64,000 nucleotides of DNA from contig NZ_CP069396.1 of NCBI RefSeq assembly GCF_016887565.1, forward strand, positions 4,305,001 to 4,369,000. Reading direction: 5' to 3'. This document shows positions 48,770-56,621 of the stretch, piece after piece; positions within the stretch are counted from its first letter, which is position 1; each line of letters begins with the position of its first letter. Source of the stretch: Archangium violaceum. Its GTDB lineage: Bacteria > Myxococcota > Myxococcia > Myxococcales > Myxococcaceae. The translations under genes and the position numbers were made by a program. The notes below the pieces were generated by a model. That model was not told the origin of the DNA. It saw nothing but the letters and a program-made list of their open reading frames with translations, and did not search any database.

Positions 48770-51700
48770 TCAAGGACTCCGGCCCGCTCTGGCGGGGGCG
48801 AGCGCGAGCACCGAGGGCACGCGCTCCGGCGCGGCCAGCCGTGCCAGTCCGAAACCGATGCCCGCGAGCCCCACCAGCAGGCCGGGGGTCTCCTGGTTGC
48901 GCTGCAGCCCGAACAGGTATCCCTGCTCGTCCATGCCGCGCAGGATGCTCCGGGCCAGCCGGTATACCCGTCGCTCCAGCGACTCGTCCCGGAGGGTTCT
49001 GGCCGCCTCCAGCAGGAAGTCGAGGTTGCCCAGGTCTCCGTGGCACAGGCTGTGGTTCTGGCCGAAGCCCCGCTCGAGTGTCGTGGCGGTGGCCACCGCG
49101 AGCTCCTCGCGCACCTGGGCGTCGTCGAGCTGGGGCAGTCCCGCCAGCCGGGCGAGCCCGATGCCGGGTGCGCCATGGCACCACGCGGTCATGAAGTGGG
49201 TCCCGCCCCCGTGAGGGCCCGCCTCCTCCGCGGCACCCGCGCGCAGGTCCGGCCAGTTGCGCTCCGAGGCCGAGAACAATCCCCGCTCGAGCTCGAGGCC
49301 CTCGCACGCCATCCGGTGGAAGCGCTCGTCTCCCGTGGCCGCCGCGAGCCGGAGCAGCGCGAGGGCGATTCCCGCCGCGCCATGGGACATTCCGGCGAGG
49401 ACGCGATGGCCCGCCAGGGGGACCACCCACCCCATGCCCCGTGTCTGACGTTGGGCGGAGTCGAGCAGGCGCTCACCACAGGCCCGCGCCGTTCGCCACA
49501 GCAGCTCCGAGGGCCGGTGTTCGGCGAGCACCAGCAGCGAGATGAGGCATCCCGCCGAGCCGATGCCAAGGTCCAGGATGTCGTCCACGGCGATCAGCGG
49601 GGGGAGCTTCTCCAGGTAGCGCTCGGCCTGCTCGAGCAGCCGCTCATCCCGCCACAGCACCCCGAGGTGGGTGAGGCCGTAGAGGACGCCGCCCCAGCCA
49701 TTGAGGATGCCGAGCCCCCGCACCTGCGAGGCATCCTGCTCTATCTGCAGGGCCTGGGCGCGCAGGGCCAGGCGGGCGGTGCGGGTGAAGGACTCCTCGC
49801 CCGTGATGGCGCCCAGATGGCCGAGGGACAAGGCGATCCCCCCGAGCCCCTGGTAGAAGTCGGGGCCGGCCGGTGCGAGCCTCCAGCCGCCGGGATCCGC
49901 GTACTCGAGCGTCAGCCAGTGGGCCTCCTCCGGTCCGGAGAGAGACAGTCCGACGAGCCGCTCCCCGATGCGCCGGGCCGCCGCGAGCAACTCCTCGCGC
50001 CGCGCGGGGGCGTCGGACTCCTCGACGCGGTAGGAGGGCCGCTCGCCCCCGGGCTCCGCCAGACGGATGACGTCCAGCGTGCGGTGGAGGATCCACCGCT
50101 GGCGCTCGACATCCCAGGAGGACAGTCTCTCCAGCCGGCGCCGGACCCGCTGGAGGCCGGTGTTCTCGAAGAAGTCGTCGAGGCGCTGGCCCGAGCTGGT
50201 CCAGAGGTGACGCGAGCCGGCCCGGGTGGTGAACAGGGGAATGTCGCCCCGGTAGAGGTCCTCCAGCTCGAAGGGGACGAGCCGCTCCAGGAACGGGCGC
50301 TCGTCGACGCCCTTCCAGAGGTTGTCGAGGAAGCGCTGCCGCTCCAGGGCATCGCCGAGCGCATGGGGATGGAGGCCCTCGAGCAGCAGGGTGCCGTAGC
50401 CCGCCGTGTGGCGGAAGATGACGCGCACCGTGGCGTCCGAGAACGCGGCGAGCGGTCCATTCTCGGCCAGCAACGCCTCGCGCTGCTCCTGGAGCAGGCG
50501 GCACATGCGGGAGAAGCCCTCGGAGAGCTCCTCGGAGTAGTCGAGCAGGTGGACCTCCGCGTCCTCCAGCCGCGGACGGTTGTTGGAGCCGGAGATCTCC
50601 ACCTGCCGGCGCTCGAAGCGCATGCGGTCCGTCCCACGCTCGACGGGCATGAGGAAGGCCTGGGGGGTGAGCTGCCCGGGACGCGAGCCGAGACCGCTGA
50701 TGTCCACCCCGGGGCTGTCGCGGGTGCCCCAGGTGCGCTGGGGCAACAGGCCGCTCTTGAGCACCGATTCGCCGAGCGGCGCCCCCGGAAGATGCTCGAC
50801 GTCACGCAGCGCGCTCCCGCGGACATTGGGGTGGAAGAGCGTCTCGAGGTCCACCAGGACGGGATGCTCCCCGGAGGCGATCAGGTTCTCGTGATGGAAG
50901 TCGGTGGCATCGAGGAGGTAGAGCAGGGCGGTGTAGCCGCCCTGGCGGAGGTAGAAACGGCGCACCTCCTCGCGCGAGGCGCAGGGGGCGGCGTTCACGA
51001 ACTCCACCCAGCCATGGTCGCCGCGGTCGAGCACCTCGAGCGTGCGCAGGGGCGGGTCGAAGCCGCGGCCGTCGAGCCAGGAGAGCAGCCGCTGGAAGGC
51101 GGCCTCGGTGACCAGGGACCGGGGCTTGTAGACCAGCCGGAAGCCCGACGCGAAGCGCAGGAGGAAGACGCTGCGCCCGCCCCGGTGAGCGTCCGAGATA
51201 CCGCCCTCGGCTTCGACGAGCCTGTCCATCCGCGCCGCGCCCGTGAAGTGGCCGCGGATGTCTCGCGCGTCGAGGGCCAGGTGGCGCAGCAGCTCCAGTC
51301 CGGCCCGCTCCCAGTTCGCGAGCTGCTCCACGAGCCGCCGCGCGAGGACGGGGTAGTGGCGCAGGATGGAGAGGGCGATCTCTGGGTGGCGCAGGCCGCG
51401 GACGAAGTCCTGGAAGCGCTGCTGGGGCGTGTCGCCCGCGAGCCGTCCCTCGAGGCCCGCCGCGTGGAGCTCCACGACGAGGACACGGCTCAGCAGGGTG
51501 CCCAGGGTCGCCGGGAGATGGCCGAGCAGGGTCTCGGCGGTGGTCCGGGCCTCGAAGGGCGCCTCGGGGAACGTGGCCTCGAGCTCCCGAATGCCCGCGA
51601 GGAGCCGTTCATGACTCCTGCGGACCAGGGGTTCGATGAGCACGAGGAAGGGGGAACGTTCTGGCTGCTGTTCCCGCTCGGGCCAGGCGAAGGGCTCGGC

Positions 51701-52051
51701 GATGGAGGCCGCGTAGGCCTGCTCTATCTCCTGGACCCAGGAGGGGGCGGAGCCCATGGCGCGCCGCAGGGCCTCGAGTGGCGTCCCGAGCACGGTGCGG
51801 AGTTCCTCCTCGGTGATTCCGCTCGCGGCGAGCCGACGCTCCCACAGCCCGTTCCGGCACAGGGGCTCCTGGTTGCGCCAGCGTTCGATACGCCGCCGGG
51901 CCAGCTCACCATCGATGGCCGCCGTCCCACCGTCGCGGCGCAGCGCCCGGATGCGTTCACCCAGCTCGGTACCGAGGAACCAGCGCGAGGCGTCGACCTG
52001 ACTTCCCTCCACCTCGCTACCCATCTTGGAGTCGTTCACGGCGGAGGACAC
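48770..52051 (-). CDS. lanM: Class II lanthipeptide synthetase LanM
   Basis: A 1093-residue bifunctional enzyme. The N-terminal DUF4135 dehydratase (about 1-700) uses ATP to phosphorylate and then eliminate Ser/Thr; visible parts are FRLVYKPRSL (Lys) and LYLLDATDFHHENLIASGEH, then VLVDLETLFHP. The C-terminal LanC-like cyclase has zinc ligands Cys958 (WCHGAPG) and Cys1003-His1004 (SLCHGDLG). Together they install (methyl)lanthionine rings on the precursor at 48463-48675. GTG 52051 is chosen because CAGGAG precedes it at 5 nt; ATG 52024 has no site. No LanT-type ABC transporter with a C39 peptidase is adjacent on either side, so export and leader removal must be encoded elsewhere or be done by other proteins. 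Confidence 0.93.
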   Translation of the reverse strand: MSSAVNDSKMGSEVEGSQVDASRWFLGTELGERIRALRRDGGTAAIDGELARRRIERWRNQEPLCRNGLWERRLAASGITEEELRTVLGTPLEALRRAMGSAPSWVQEIEQAYAASIAEPFAWPEREQQPERSPFLVLIEPLVRRSHERLLAGIRELEATFPEAPFEARTTAETLLGHLPATLGTLLSRVLVVELHAAGLEGRLAGDTPQQRFQDFVRGLRHPEIALSILRHYPVLARRLVEQLANWERAGLELLRHLALDARDIRGHFTGAARMDRLVEAEGGISDAHRGGRSVFLLRFASGFRLVYKPRSLVTEAAFQRLLSWLDGRGFDPPLRTLEVLDRGDHGWVEFVNAAPCASREEVRRFYLRQGGYTALLYLLDATDFHHENLIASGEHPVLVDLETLFHPNVRGSALRDVEHLPGAPLGESVLKSGLLPQRTWGTRDSPGVDISGLGSRPGQLTPQAFLMPVERGTDRMRFERRQVEISGSNNRPRLEDAEVHLLDYSEELSEGFSRMCRLLQEQREALLAENGPLAAFSDATVRVIFRHTAGYGTLLLEGLHPHALGDALERQRFLDNLWKGVDERPFLERLVPFELEDLYRGDIPLFTTRAGSRHLWTSSGQRLDDFFENTGLQRVRRRLERLSSWDVERQRWILHRTLDVIRLAEPGGERPSYRVEESDAPARREELLAAARRIGERLVGLSLSGPEEAHWLTLEYADPGGWRLAPAGPDFYQGLGGIALSLGHLGAITGEESFTRTARLALRAQALQIEQDASQVRGLGILNGWGGVLYGLTHLGVLWRDERLLEQAERYLEKLPPLIAVDDILDLGIGSAGCLISLLVLAEHRPSELLWRTARACGERLLDSAQRQTRGMGWVVPLAGHRVLAGMSHGAAGIALALLRLAAATGDERFHRMACEGLELERGLFSASERNWPDLRAGAAEEAGPHGGGTHFMTAWCHGAPGIGLARLAGLPQLDDAQVREELAVATATTLERGFGQNHSLCHGDLGNLDFLLEAARTLRDESLERRVYRLARSILRGMDEQGYLFGLQRNQETPGLLVGLAGIGFGLARLAAPERVPSVLALAPARAGRSP

Positions 52052-52091
52052 GCTGCTCCTGTGGGTATGTGATGGGTAGAGCGAAGTGAAA

Positions 52092-52120
52092 ATTTGAGCC
52101 TTTCTCTATCGGCGAGTCAA
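52092..52120 (-). promoter_or_regulatory. Sigma-70-like promoter for lanM-lanA, with overlapping inverted repeat
   Basis: On the minus strand: TTGACT (-35, 52120-52115), 17-bp spacer, TCAAAT (-10, 52097-52092), about 34 nt before the GTG of lanM. The inverted repeat ATCGGC-N7-GCCGAT at 52108-52126 spans the -35 element, placing a possible repressor site over it. It could alternatively be the stem of a terminator for the lectin gene, whose stop is 10 nt away at 52136. Confidence 0.45.
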
Positions 52121-52135
52121 GCCGATGAGAAGGCG

Positions 52136-53854
52136 TCACCGCGCGAAGCGGAAGCTCTCGTTCGTCGTCCAGCCGCATGGCCACTGGATCAGGAACGCGC
52201 CGTCGTCCATGGAGCCGCCCGCGATGTCCAGACATTGGGAGCTGTGCTTCGCCTGGATCGCGAAGTACCCGTTACCGTACGGGAGCAGGCGGAACCGCTG
52301 GTTGTCGTTGGCGTTGCAGGTGTACTGGACCACGTTCGTGTTGGCCGCCGTGGAAGAGCCGGGCACGTCCATGCACTTTCCGCTGTGGCGTGCGCGCACG
52401 GTGAAATACCCGTCTCCCGTCGACTCGAACATCCATCGCTCGTTGTCCACGCCCCAGTTCGAGAACTGGGTGAGCTTCACGCCATCGCTGGTGCTCGCCC
52501 CGGGGACGTCGATCACCTTTCCACTGTGCTGGACGTAGATGGCCGTATGGTCCGCGCCCGTCGGGTCGTTCTGGAAGGGGATGTTCTCACCGACGGAGGT
52601 CCGGCCGCAGCCGTCCTTGGCGCAGCCACGCATGGAACGCAGGTCACCCGTTTGTTCGATAGGGTGACCGATCCCATCGAAGCAACCCGAGCCCGTACAG
52701 TTCATCCACGCGGGCGAGCTGCCGCCGCGGGTGAGCGGCACGAGGTTGTTCCAGGTATCCATGTGGTAGTCATTGCCACCGGGATTGCGGAAGTCCTCGA
52801 AGTAGAGGCAGCCGCCCGAGCCTCCAGAGTCGTGGTAGGTGCCGTGGGCGTTCTTCCCGACGTAGCCGACCGGATGCGTGCCATCCGCGGTCTCGAACGA
52901 ACCGGCTTCCCGGCTGTACCATCCGCCGTGCTGGTAGAAGGCGACCCGGCTCAATCGTCCATCGACGACCAGGACCGCCATCGACTCCCAGTCCGCGGCG
53001 TGCGAGCCCTCGTTGGCGAAGCACGTGCTCTGCCACGCATAGAAGTACCAGTAGCGGATGAGCACCGTGTTCGTCCCGACCTGGGTCGCGGTGTAGTAGG
53101 CCGGGACCCGGTTGTCGCGAATCGTCGAGTAGTCCTTGTTGCAGAGCGAAACGGGAGAGGCGCCCTGCGCGCGTTGCGTGAAGTACGTGGCCGCGTCGCT
53201 CGGGAAGCACTTGCTCTGCTCACCGGAGCCCGTGGTGGTCTCCTGGTCGAAGCGGAGGCGGGGGGCGTACTGCTTCGCCATCGCGCTCAGATCGAAGGAG
53301 GGCCCGCCGTTGTCCGCCTGACAGAGATAGAGCTGCTTGTTGTCGCAGTAGCGATCCCAGCAGCGGACGCCCGCGAGGTACATGGACTCCGGGGCCACGA
53401 ACGTCCCGCCGCTCTCCTCCGAGACGGACTCCGTCCAGTAGCAGCTCGAGCGCACGCCGCCGTTGTCGAGCTGGGAGCACCGGAGGGAGATGCTGTCGCA
53501 GTAGTCGCCCGCGCAGCGGATGCCCGTCACGAAGCCGTTGTTGCCGCACACCTGCTCGTGCGTGCCCTCTTCGGAGAAGTAGTCCGTCCACCAGCTGTTC
53601 GTCTGCGTATGCCCGGACTCCACGCTGAGCAGGCTCACGTTGTCGCAGTAGCGGCCGCTGCAGCGCAGGCCGTGCGTCAGGAAGGCGGGGCCGCTCTCGA
53701 TCGCGGGCGCGCCATCGGTGGTCCACGGCAACCAGTGAGGAGGATGGACCTCGGTATGGAAGTACGTGCTGCGCGCTTCGGCGGTGGGAGCGCCAGGCGC
53801 GGTGAACGCGAGCAGAGAGGCGCCGACAGCGATGGCAATGTTTTTGATCTTCAT
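52136..53854 (-). CDS. Secreted Vps62-like protein with ricin-type beta-trefoil lectin domain
   Basis: A 572-residue exported protein. A signal peptide (AIAVGASLLAFTAPGAPTAEA) is followed by three Cys-rich repeats at about 55-175 (GLRCSGRYCDNVSLLSV, GIRCAGDYCDSISLRCSQ, GVRCWDRYCDNKQLYLCQ). A central region at about 180-430 has HAADWESMAVLVVDG, then AFYQHGGWYSREAG, similar to the Vps62/NPP1-like HxxDWE pattern. The C-terminal 130 residues form a ricin B-type beta-trefoil (IDVPGASTSDGVKLTQF, CMDVPGSSTAANTNVVQYTC, CLDIAGGSMDDGAFLIQWPC). Lectin-bearing toxin-like or hydrolytic roles are plausible; the catalytic function is unknown. It is 84 nt upstream of the lanM start, on the same strand, and may read into lanM, but the predicted promoter suggests separate expression. 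Confidence 0.8.
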   Translation of the reverse strand: MKIKNIAIAVGASLLAFTAPGAPTAEARSTYFHTEVHPPHWLPWTTDGAPAIESGPAFLTHGLRCSGRYCDNVSLLSVESGHTQTNSWWTDYFSEEGTHEQVCGNNGFVTGIRCAGDYCDSISLRCSQLDNGGVRSSCYWTESVSEESGGTFVAPESMYLAGVRCWDRYCDNKQLYLCQADNGGPSFDLSAMAKQYAPRLRFDQETTTGSGEQSKCFPSDAATYFTQRAQGASPVSLCNKDYSTIRDNRVPAYYTATQVGTNTVLIRYWYFYAWQSTCFANEGSHAADWESMAVLVVDGRLSRVAFYQHGGWYSREAGSFETADGTHPVGYVGKNAHGTYHDSGGSGGCLYFEDFRNPGGNDYHMDTWNNLVPLTRGGSSPAWMNCTGSGCFDGIGHPIEQTGDLRSMRGCAKDGCGRTSVGENIPFQNDPTGADHTAIYVQHSGKVIDVPGASTSDGVKLTQFSNWGVDNERWMFESTGDGYFTVRARHSGKCMDVPGSSTAANTNVVQYTCNANDNQRFRLLPYGNGYFAIQAKHSSQCLDIAGGSMDDGAFLIQWPCGWTTNESFRFAR

Positions 53855-53896
53855 GGAGCGCGGGACCGGCCTGGCAGTCAGGAAAAAATGTTTAAT

Positions 53897-53915
53897 TTGA
53901 ATATACAGGATTCAA
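53897..53915. repeat. Inverted repeat upstream of the lectin gene
   Basis: TTGAAT-N7-ATTCAA in an AT-rich island, 43 nt before the lectin start codon. This suits a dimeric regulator or a promoter element for the lectin gene. The remaining gap to 54078 shows no other feature. Confidence 0.35.
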
Positions 53916-54078
53916 GGCGTCGGCGGCAGCTCTTTTCGAGAGGCAGGCCCACGGTCCGCAAGGGAGGGCTCCCGCCTTCGTGAGGAGGCCCTCCTCTTGG
54001 GCGGGCGATTCGCGCGAGGCGTCACTCCTTTCCGGGTTGTTGAGGTGAGAGGAAAAAAGGATTTCGGGAGATTCGTTC

Positions 54079-56532
54079 ATGCGTGCGCCGGCAACCCTGG
54101 CACGTGACACTTTTCGCCTGCGTGCGCTCCTGGGTGATACCCGGCGGCTCGTCTGGGTGGTGGATGAGGCAGGAAGGATGCAGGAGCCTTCTCCTTCGTG
54201 GGCGGCCTTTACTGGCCAATCCTCCGAACGGATGCTGGGCCGGCACTGGTGGGATGCGGTCCATCCCGAGGACCAGGAGAACCTGGATCCGAACGGCTCC
54301 TCCCTCGCCAACGGTGAGGAGCTCGCCTGCCGCGTATGTCGGGCGGATGGGGGCTGGGGAGACGTGCTCGTGCGTGCGCTTCCGGTGAAGGACGACGCGG
54401 GGCGGCTCGTGGAATGGCTCTTCCTCGCGGAGGAGGTCACCGGACGAGCCAGCGACAGACAGGCGCGGCTCGAGGCCCTCCATCCCGAGGAGCTCCCGCG
54501 TACCGTAGAGGAAGAGCGCAACCTGCTGCTGGCGGAGCTCGAGTCCAAGGAGCGGCTGCTCTCGGCCATCCTCGCGCAGATGCCCTCGGGCTTCATGCTG
54601 GCGGGACCCGGCGGAGAGCTGAAGTACGCCAACGCCCAGGCGGAGAACATCTGGGGCCACCCGCTCATCCATGCGGAGGACGTCCAGGGCTACGCCGCCT
54701 ATCGGCACTTCCGCCCGGATGGCACCGGGTACCCGCCCGAGGAGCTGCCGTTGGCGCGCAGTCTGCTGCACGGCGAGGTGGTGCGCGACGAGGTGTTGTG
54801 GCTGCGCGCGCGGGATGGCAGGGACGACCGTTTCGTCAGGGCAAACAGCGCCCCCATCCGGGACGAGCGCGGCCGGATGATCGCCGGGGTCGCTGTTTTC
54901 GACGACATCACCGAAGCGCGCCGGGCCGAGGAGCGTGCCGCGCGCTTGCAGTCGGTCACCTCGGCCCTCTCGCGGGCCCTCACCCCGGGCGACGTGGCCC
55001 GGATCGTCCTCACGGAGGCCCTGGGCGGCATGGGCGCGAACGCGGGCGCCGTCTACCGCCGGCTCGCGGACGAGACGCTCGAGAGCCTCTATGACGTGGG
55101 CTGCCCGGAGGAGCTGGCTCGCCCCGTGGCCGAGGCGGTTCGCGCGGGCAGGGAGCTGTGTCACCCGCTCGCGGTGCTGCCCATGTCGGTGGATGGGCAG
55201 TCCATCGGCGCGCTCGTGTTGTCCTTCCCTGGACCGCGCACCCGTGGCCCCGAGGAACTGCAGTTCATGAGGATGCTCGCCCAGCAGTGTGGGCTGGCCC
55301 TGGAGCGCGCGCGCCTGTACGAGGTGGCCGAGGCGGAGCGCCAGCGCGCGGAGCAGGCCAGCCGCCTGAAAGATGACTTCCTGTGCGTGCTGTCCCATGA
55401 GCTGCGCACGCCGCTGACCGCCATCCTCGGCTGGACACAGATTCTCCGCACGCGCGAGCTGACGCCCGAGAAGCGCGTGCGTGCCCTGGAGACTGTCGAG
55501 CGCAATGCACGAGCGCAGACCCAGCTCATCGAGGACCTGCTGGACGTCAACCGCATCGTGAGCGGCAAGCTACGGTTGGACCTGCGTCCCACCCATCCCG
55601 TGAAGCTCATCGAGAGCGCGCTGGACGTGGTGCGCCCGGCCGCCGAGGCCAAGGGCATCCACCTCCAGACGCGATTGGATATCCACACGGGTCCGTTGTT
55701 GGGCGACCCGGATCGGCTGCAGCAGGTCGTGTGGAACCTGCTGTCCAACGCGGTGAAGTTCACCCCCCAGGGAGGATGCGTGACGGTGTCTCTCTCCCGG
55801 AGCTCGTCGCACGTGGAGCTCCAGGTGTGTGACACCGGTGATGGAATTCCCCCGAGCTTCCTGAAGCACCTCTTCGAGAGGTTCCGCCAGGCGGATGCCT
55901 CCTCCACGCGGCGCTACGGGGGGTTGGGACTGGGTCTATCCATCGTGCGCCACCTGGTGGAACTGCACGGCGGCACGGTCGAGGCCCACAGCGAGGGAAA
56001 GGGCAGGGGAGCCTCCTTCACCGTCCGGTTGCCGTTGGTGGCACCGCGTCCGAGCACGGCCGAGCCGGCGCGCGCGCCTCCCCCGAGCCCGCCCTGGCTT
56101 TCCACCGAAGCCCCCCAGGAACTCAGTGGACGTCACATCCTGGTGGTCGACGACGAGGCGGACTCGCGCGAGCTGATCGCCGCCCTGCTGCGGGAGGCGA
56201 AGGCCCGGGTCTCCACGGCGGCCAGCGCGGCCCAGGCGCTCGAGCTCCTGAGCCGGGAGCCGCCGGAGCTGATCATCTCCGACATCGGCATGCCGGAAAT
56301 GGACGGCCATGCGTTCATCCGGGAGGTGCGTGGCAGAGTCCCCGCGCGGGGCGGGCAGGTGCCGTCCGTGGCGATCACCGCGTACACCCGCCGGGAGGAC
56401 CGGGACGCGGCACTGCTGGCGGGCTTCGACTCGCACGTGTCCAAGCCGCTCGAGGCGTCGGAGCTGCTGCGGGTGGCGGCTTCGCTCCTGGCACACGCCT
56501 GCAGTACCGGGCCGGACGAGGCCTGTTCATGA
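54079..56532 (+). CDS. Hybrid sensor histidine kinase (PAS-PAS-GAF-HisKA-HATPase-REC)
   Basis: An 817-residue cytoplasmic hybrid kinase without membrane segments. Domains in order: PAS (about 15-130; LVWVVDEAGRMQEPSPSWAA), second PAS (165-285; AILAQMPSGFMLAGPGGELK), GAF (about 295-410), HisKA with His440 in LSHELRTPLTAILGW, HATPase_c (about 545-660; NLLSNAVKFTPQGG, CDTGDGIPPSF, GGLGLGLSIV), and a C-terminal receiver with Asp735 in LIISDIGMPEMDG. The terminal receiver allows phosphotransfer to a separate histidine phosphotransfer protein; none is nearby. GGGAG precedes the ATG. It diverges from the lectin gene. The signal sensed is not evident. Confidence 0.94.
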   Translation: MRAPATLARDTFRLRALLGDTRRLVWVVDEAGRMQEPSPSWAAFTGQSSERMLGRHWWDAVHPEDQENLDPNGSSLANGEELACRVCRADGGWGDVLVRALPVKDDAGRLVEWLFLAEEVTGRASDRQARLEALHPEELPRTVEEERNLLLAELESKERLLSAILAQMPSGFMLAGPGGELKYANAQAENIWGHPLIHAEDVQGYAAYRHFRPDGTGYPPEELPLARSLLHGEVVRDEVLWLRARDGRDDRFVRANSAPIRDERGRMIAGVAVFDDITEARRAEERAARLQSVTSALSRALTPGDVARIVLTEALGGMGANAGAVYRRLADETLESLYDVGCPEELARPVAEAVRAGRELCHPLAVLPMSVDGQSIGALVLSFPGPRTRGPEELQFMRMLAQQCGLALERARLYEVAEAERQRAEQASRLKDDFLCVLSHELRTPLTAILGWTQILRTRELTPEKRVRALETVERNARAQTQLIEDLLDVNRIVSGKLRLDLRPTHPVKLIESALDVVRPAAEAKGIHLQTRLDIHTGPLLGDPDRLQQVVWNLLSNAVKFTPQGGCVTVSLSRSSSHVELQVCDTGDGIPPSFLKHLFERFRQADASSTRRYGGLGLGLSIVRHLVELHGGTVEAHSEGKGRGASFTVRLPLVAPRPSTAEPARAPPPSPPWLSTEAPQELSGRHILVVDDEADSRELIAALLREAKARVSTAASAAQALELLSREPPELIISDIGMPEMDGHAFIREVRGRVPARGGQVPSVAITAYTRREDRDAALLAGFDSHVSKPLEASELLRVAASLLAHACSTGPDEACS

Positions 56533-56621
56533 GCGCTCCAAGCATCCGCGTCAGGGTGGAAAATTCGTGAACTCATGAATAGCATGTATTTCCCTTGAAG
56601 GCCTGACCTGATCGACGCAGG

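Noticed and set aside
48676-49176. Long N-terminal extension of the lanthipeptide precursor frame
   Set aside because: It lies out of frame inside lanM; the ATG at 48675 has a good Shine-Dalgarno and the leader begins there.
48704-52072. 1122-codon open frame opposite lanM
   Set aside because: The lanM frame has all catalytic motifs; the opposite frame is a low-complexity shadow.
53855-54078. Promoter for the lectin gene or the hybrid kinase
   Set aside because: The AT-rich island near 53885-53915 holds possible hexamers but with poor spacing, so only the inverted repeat is reported.
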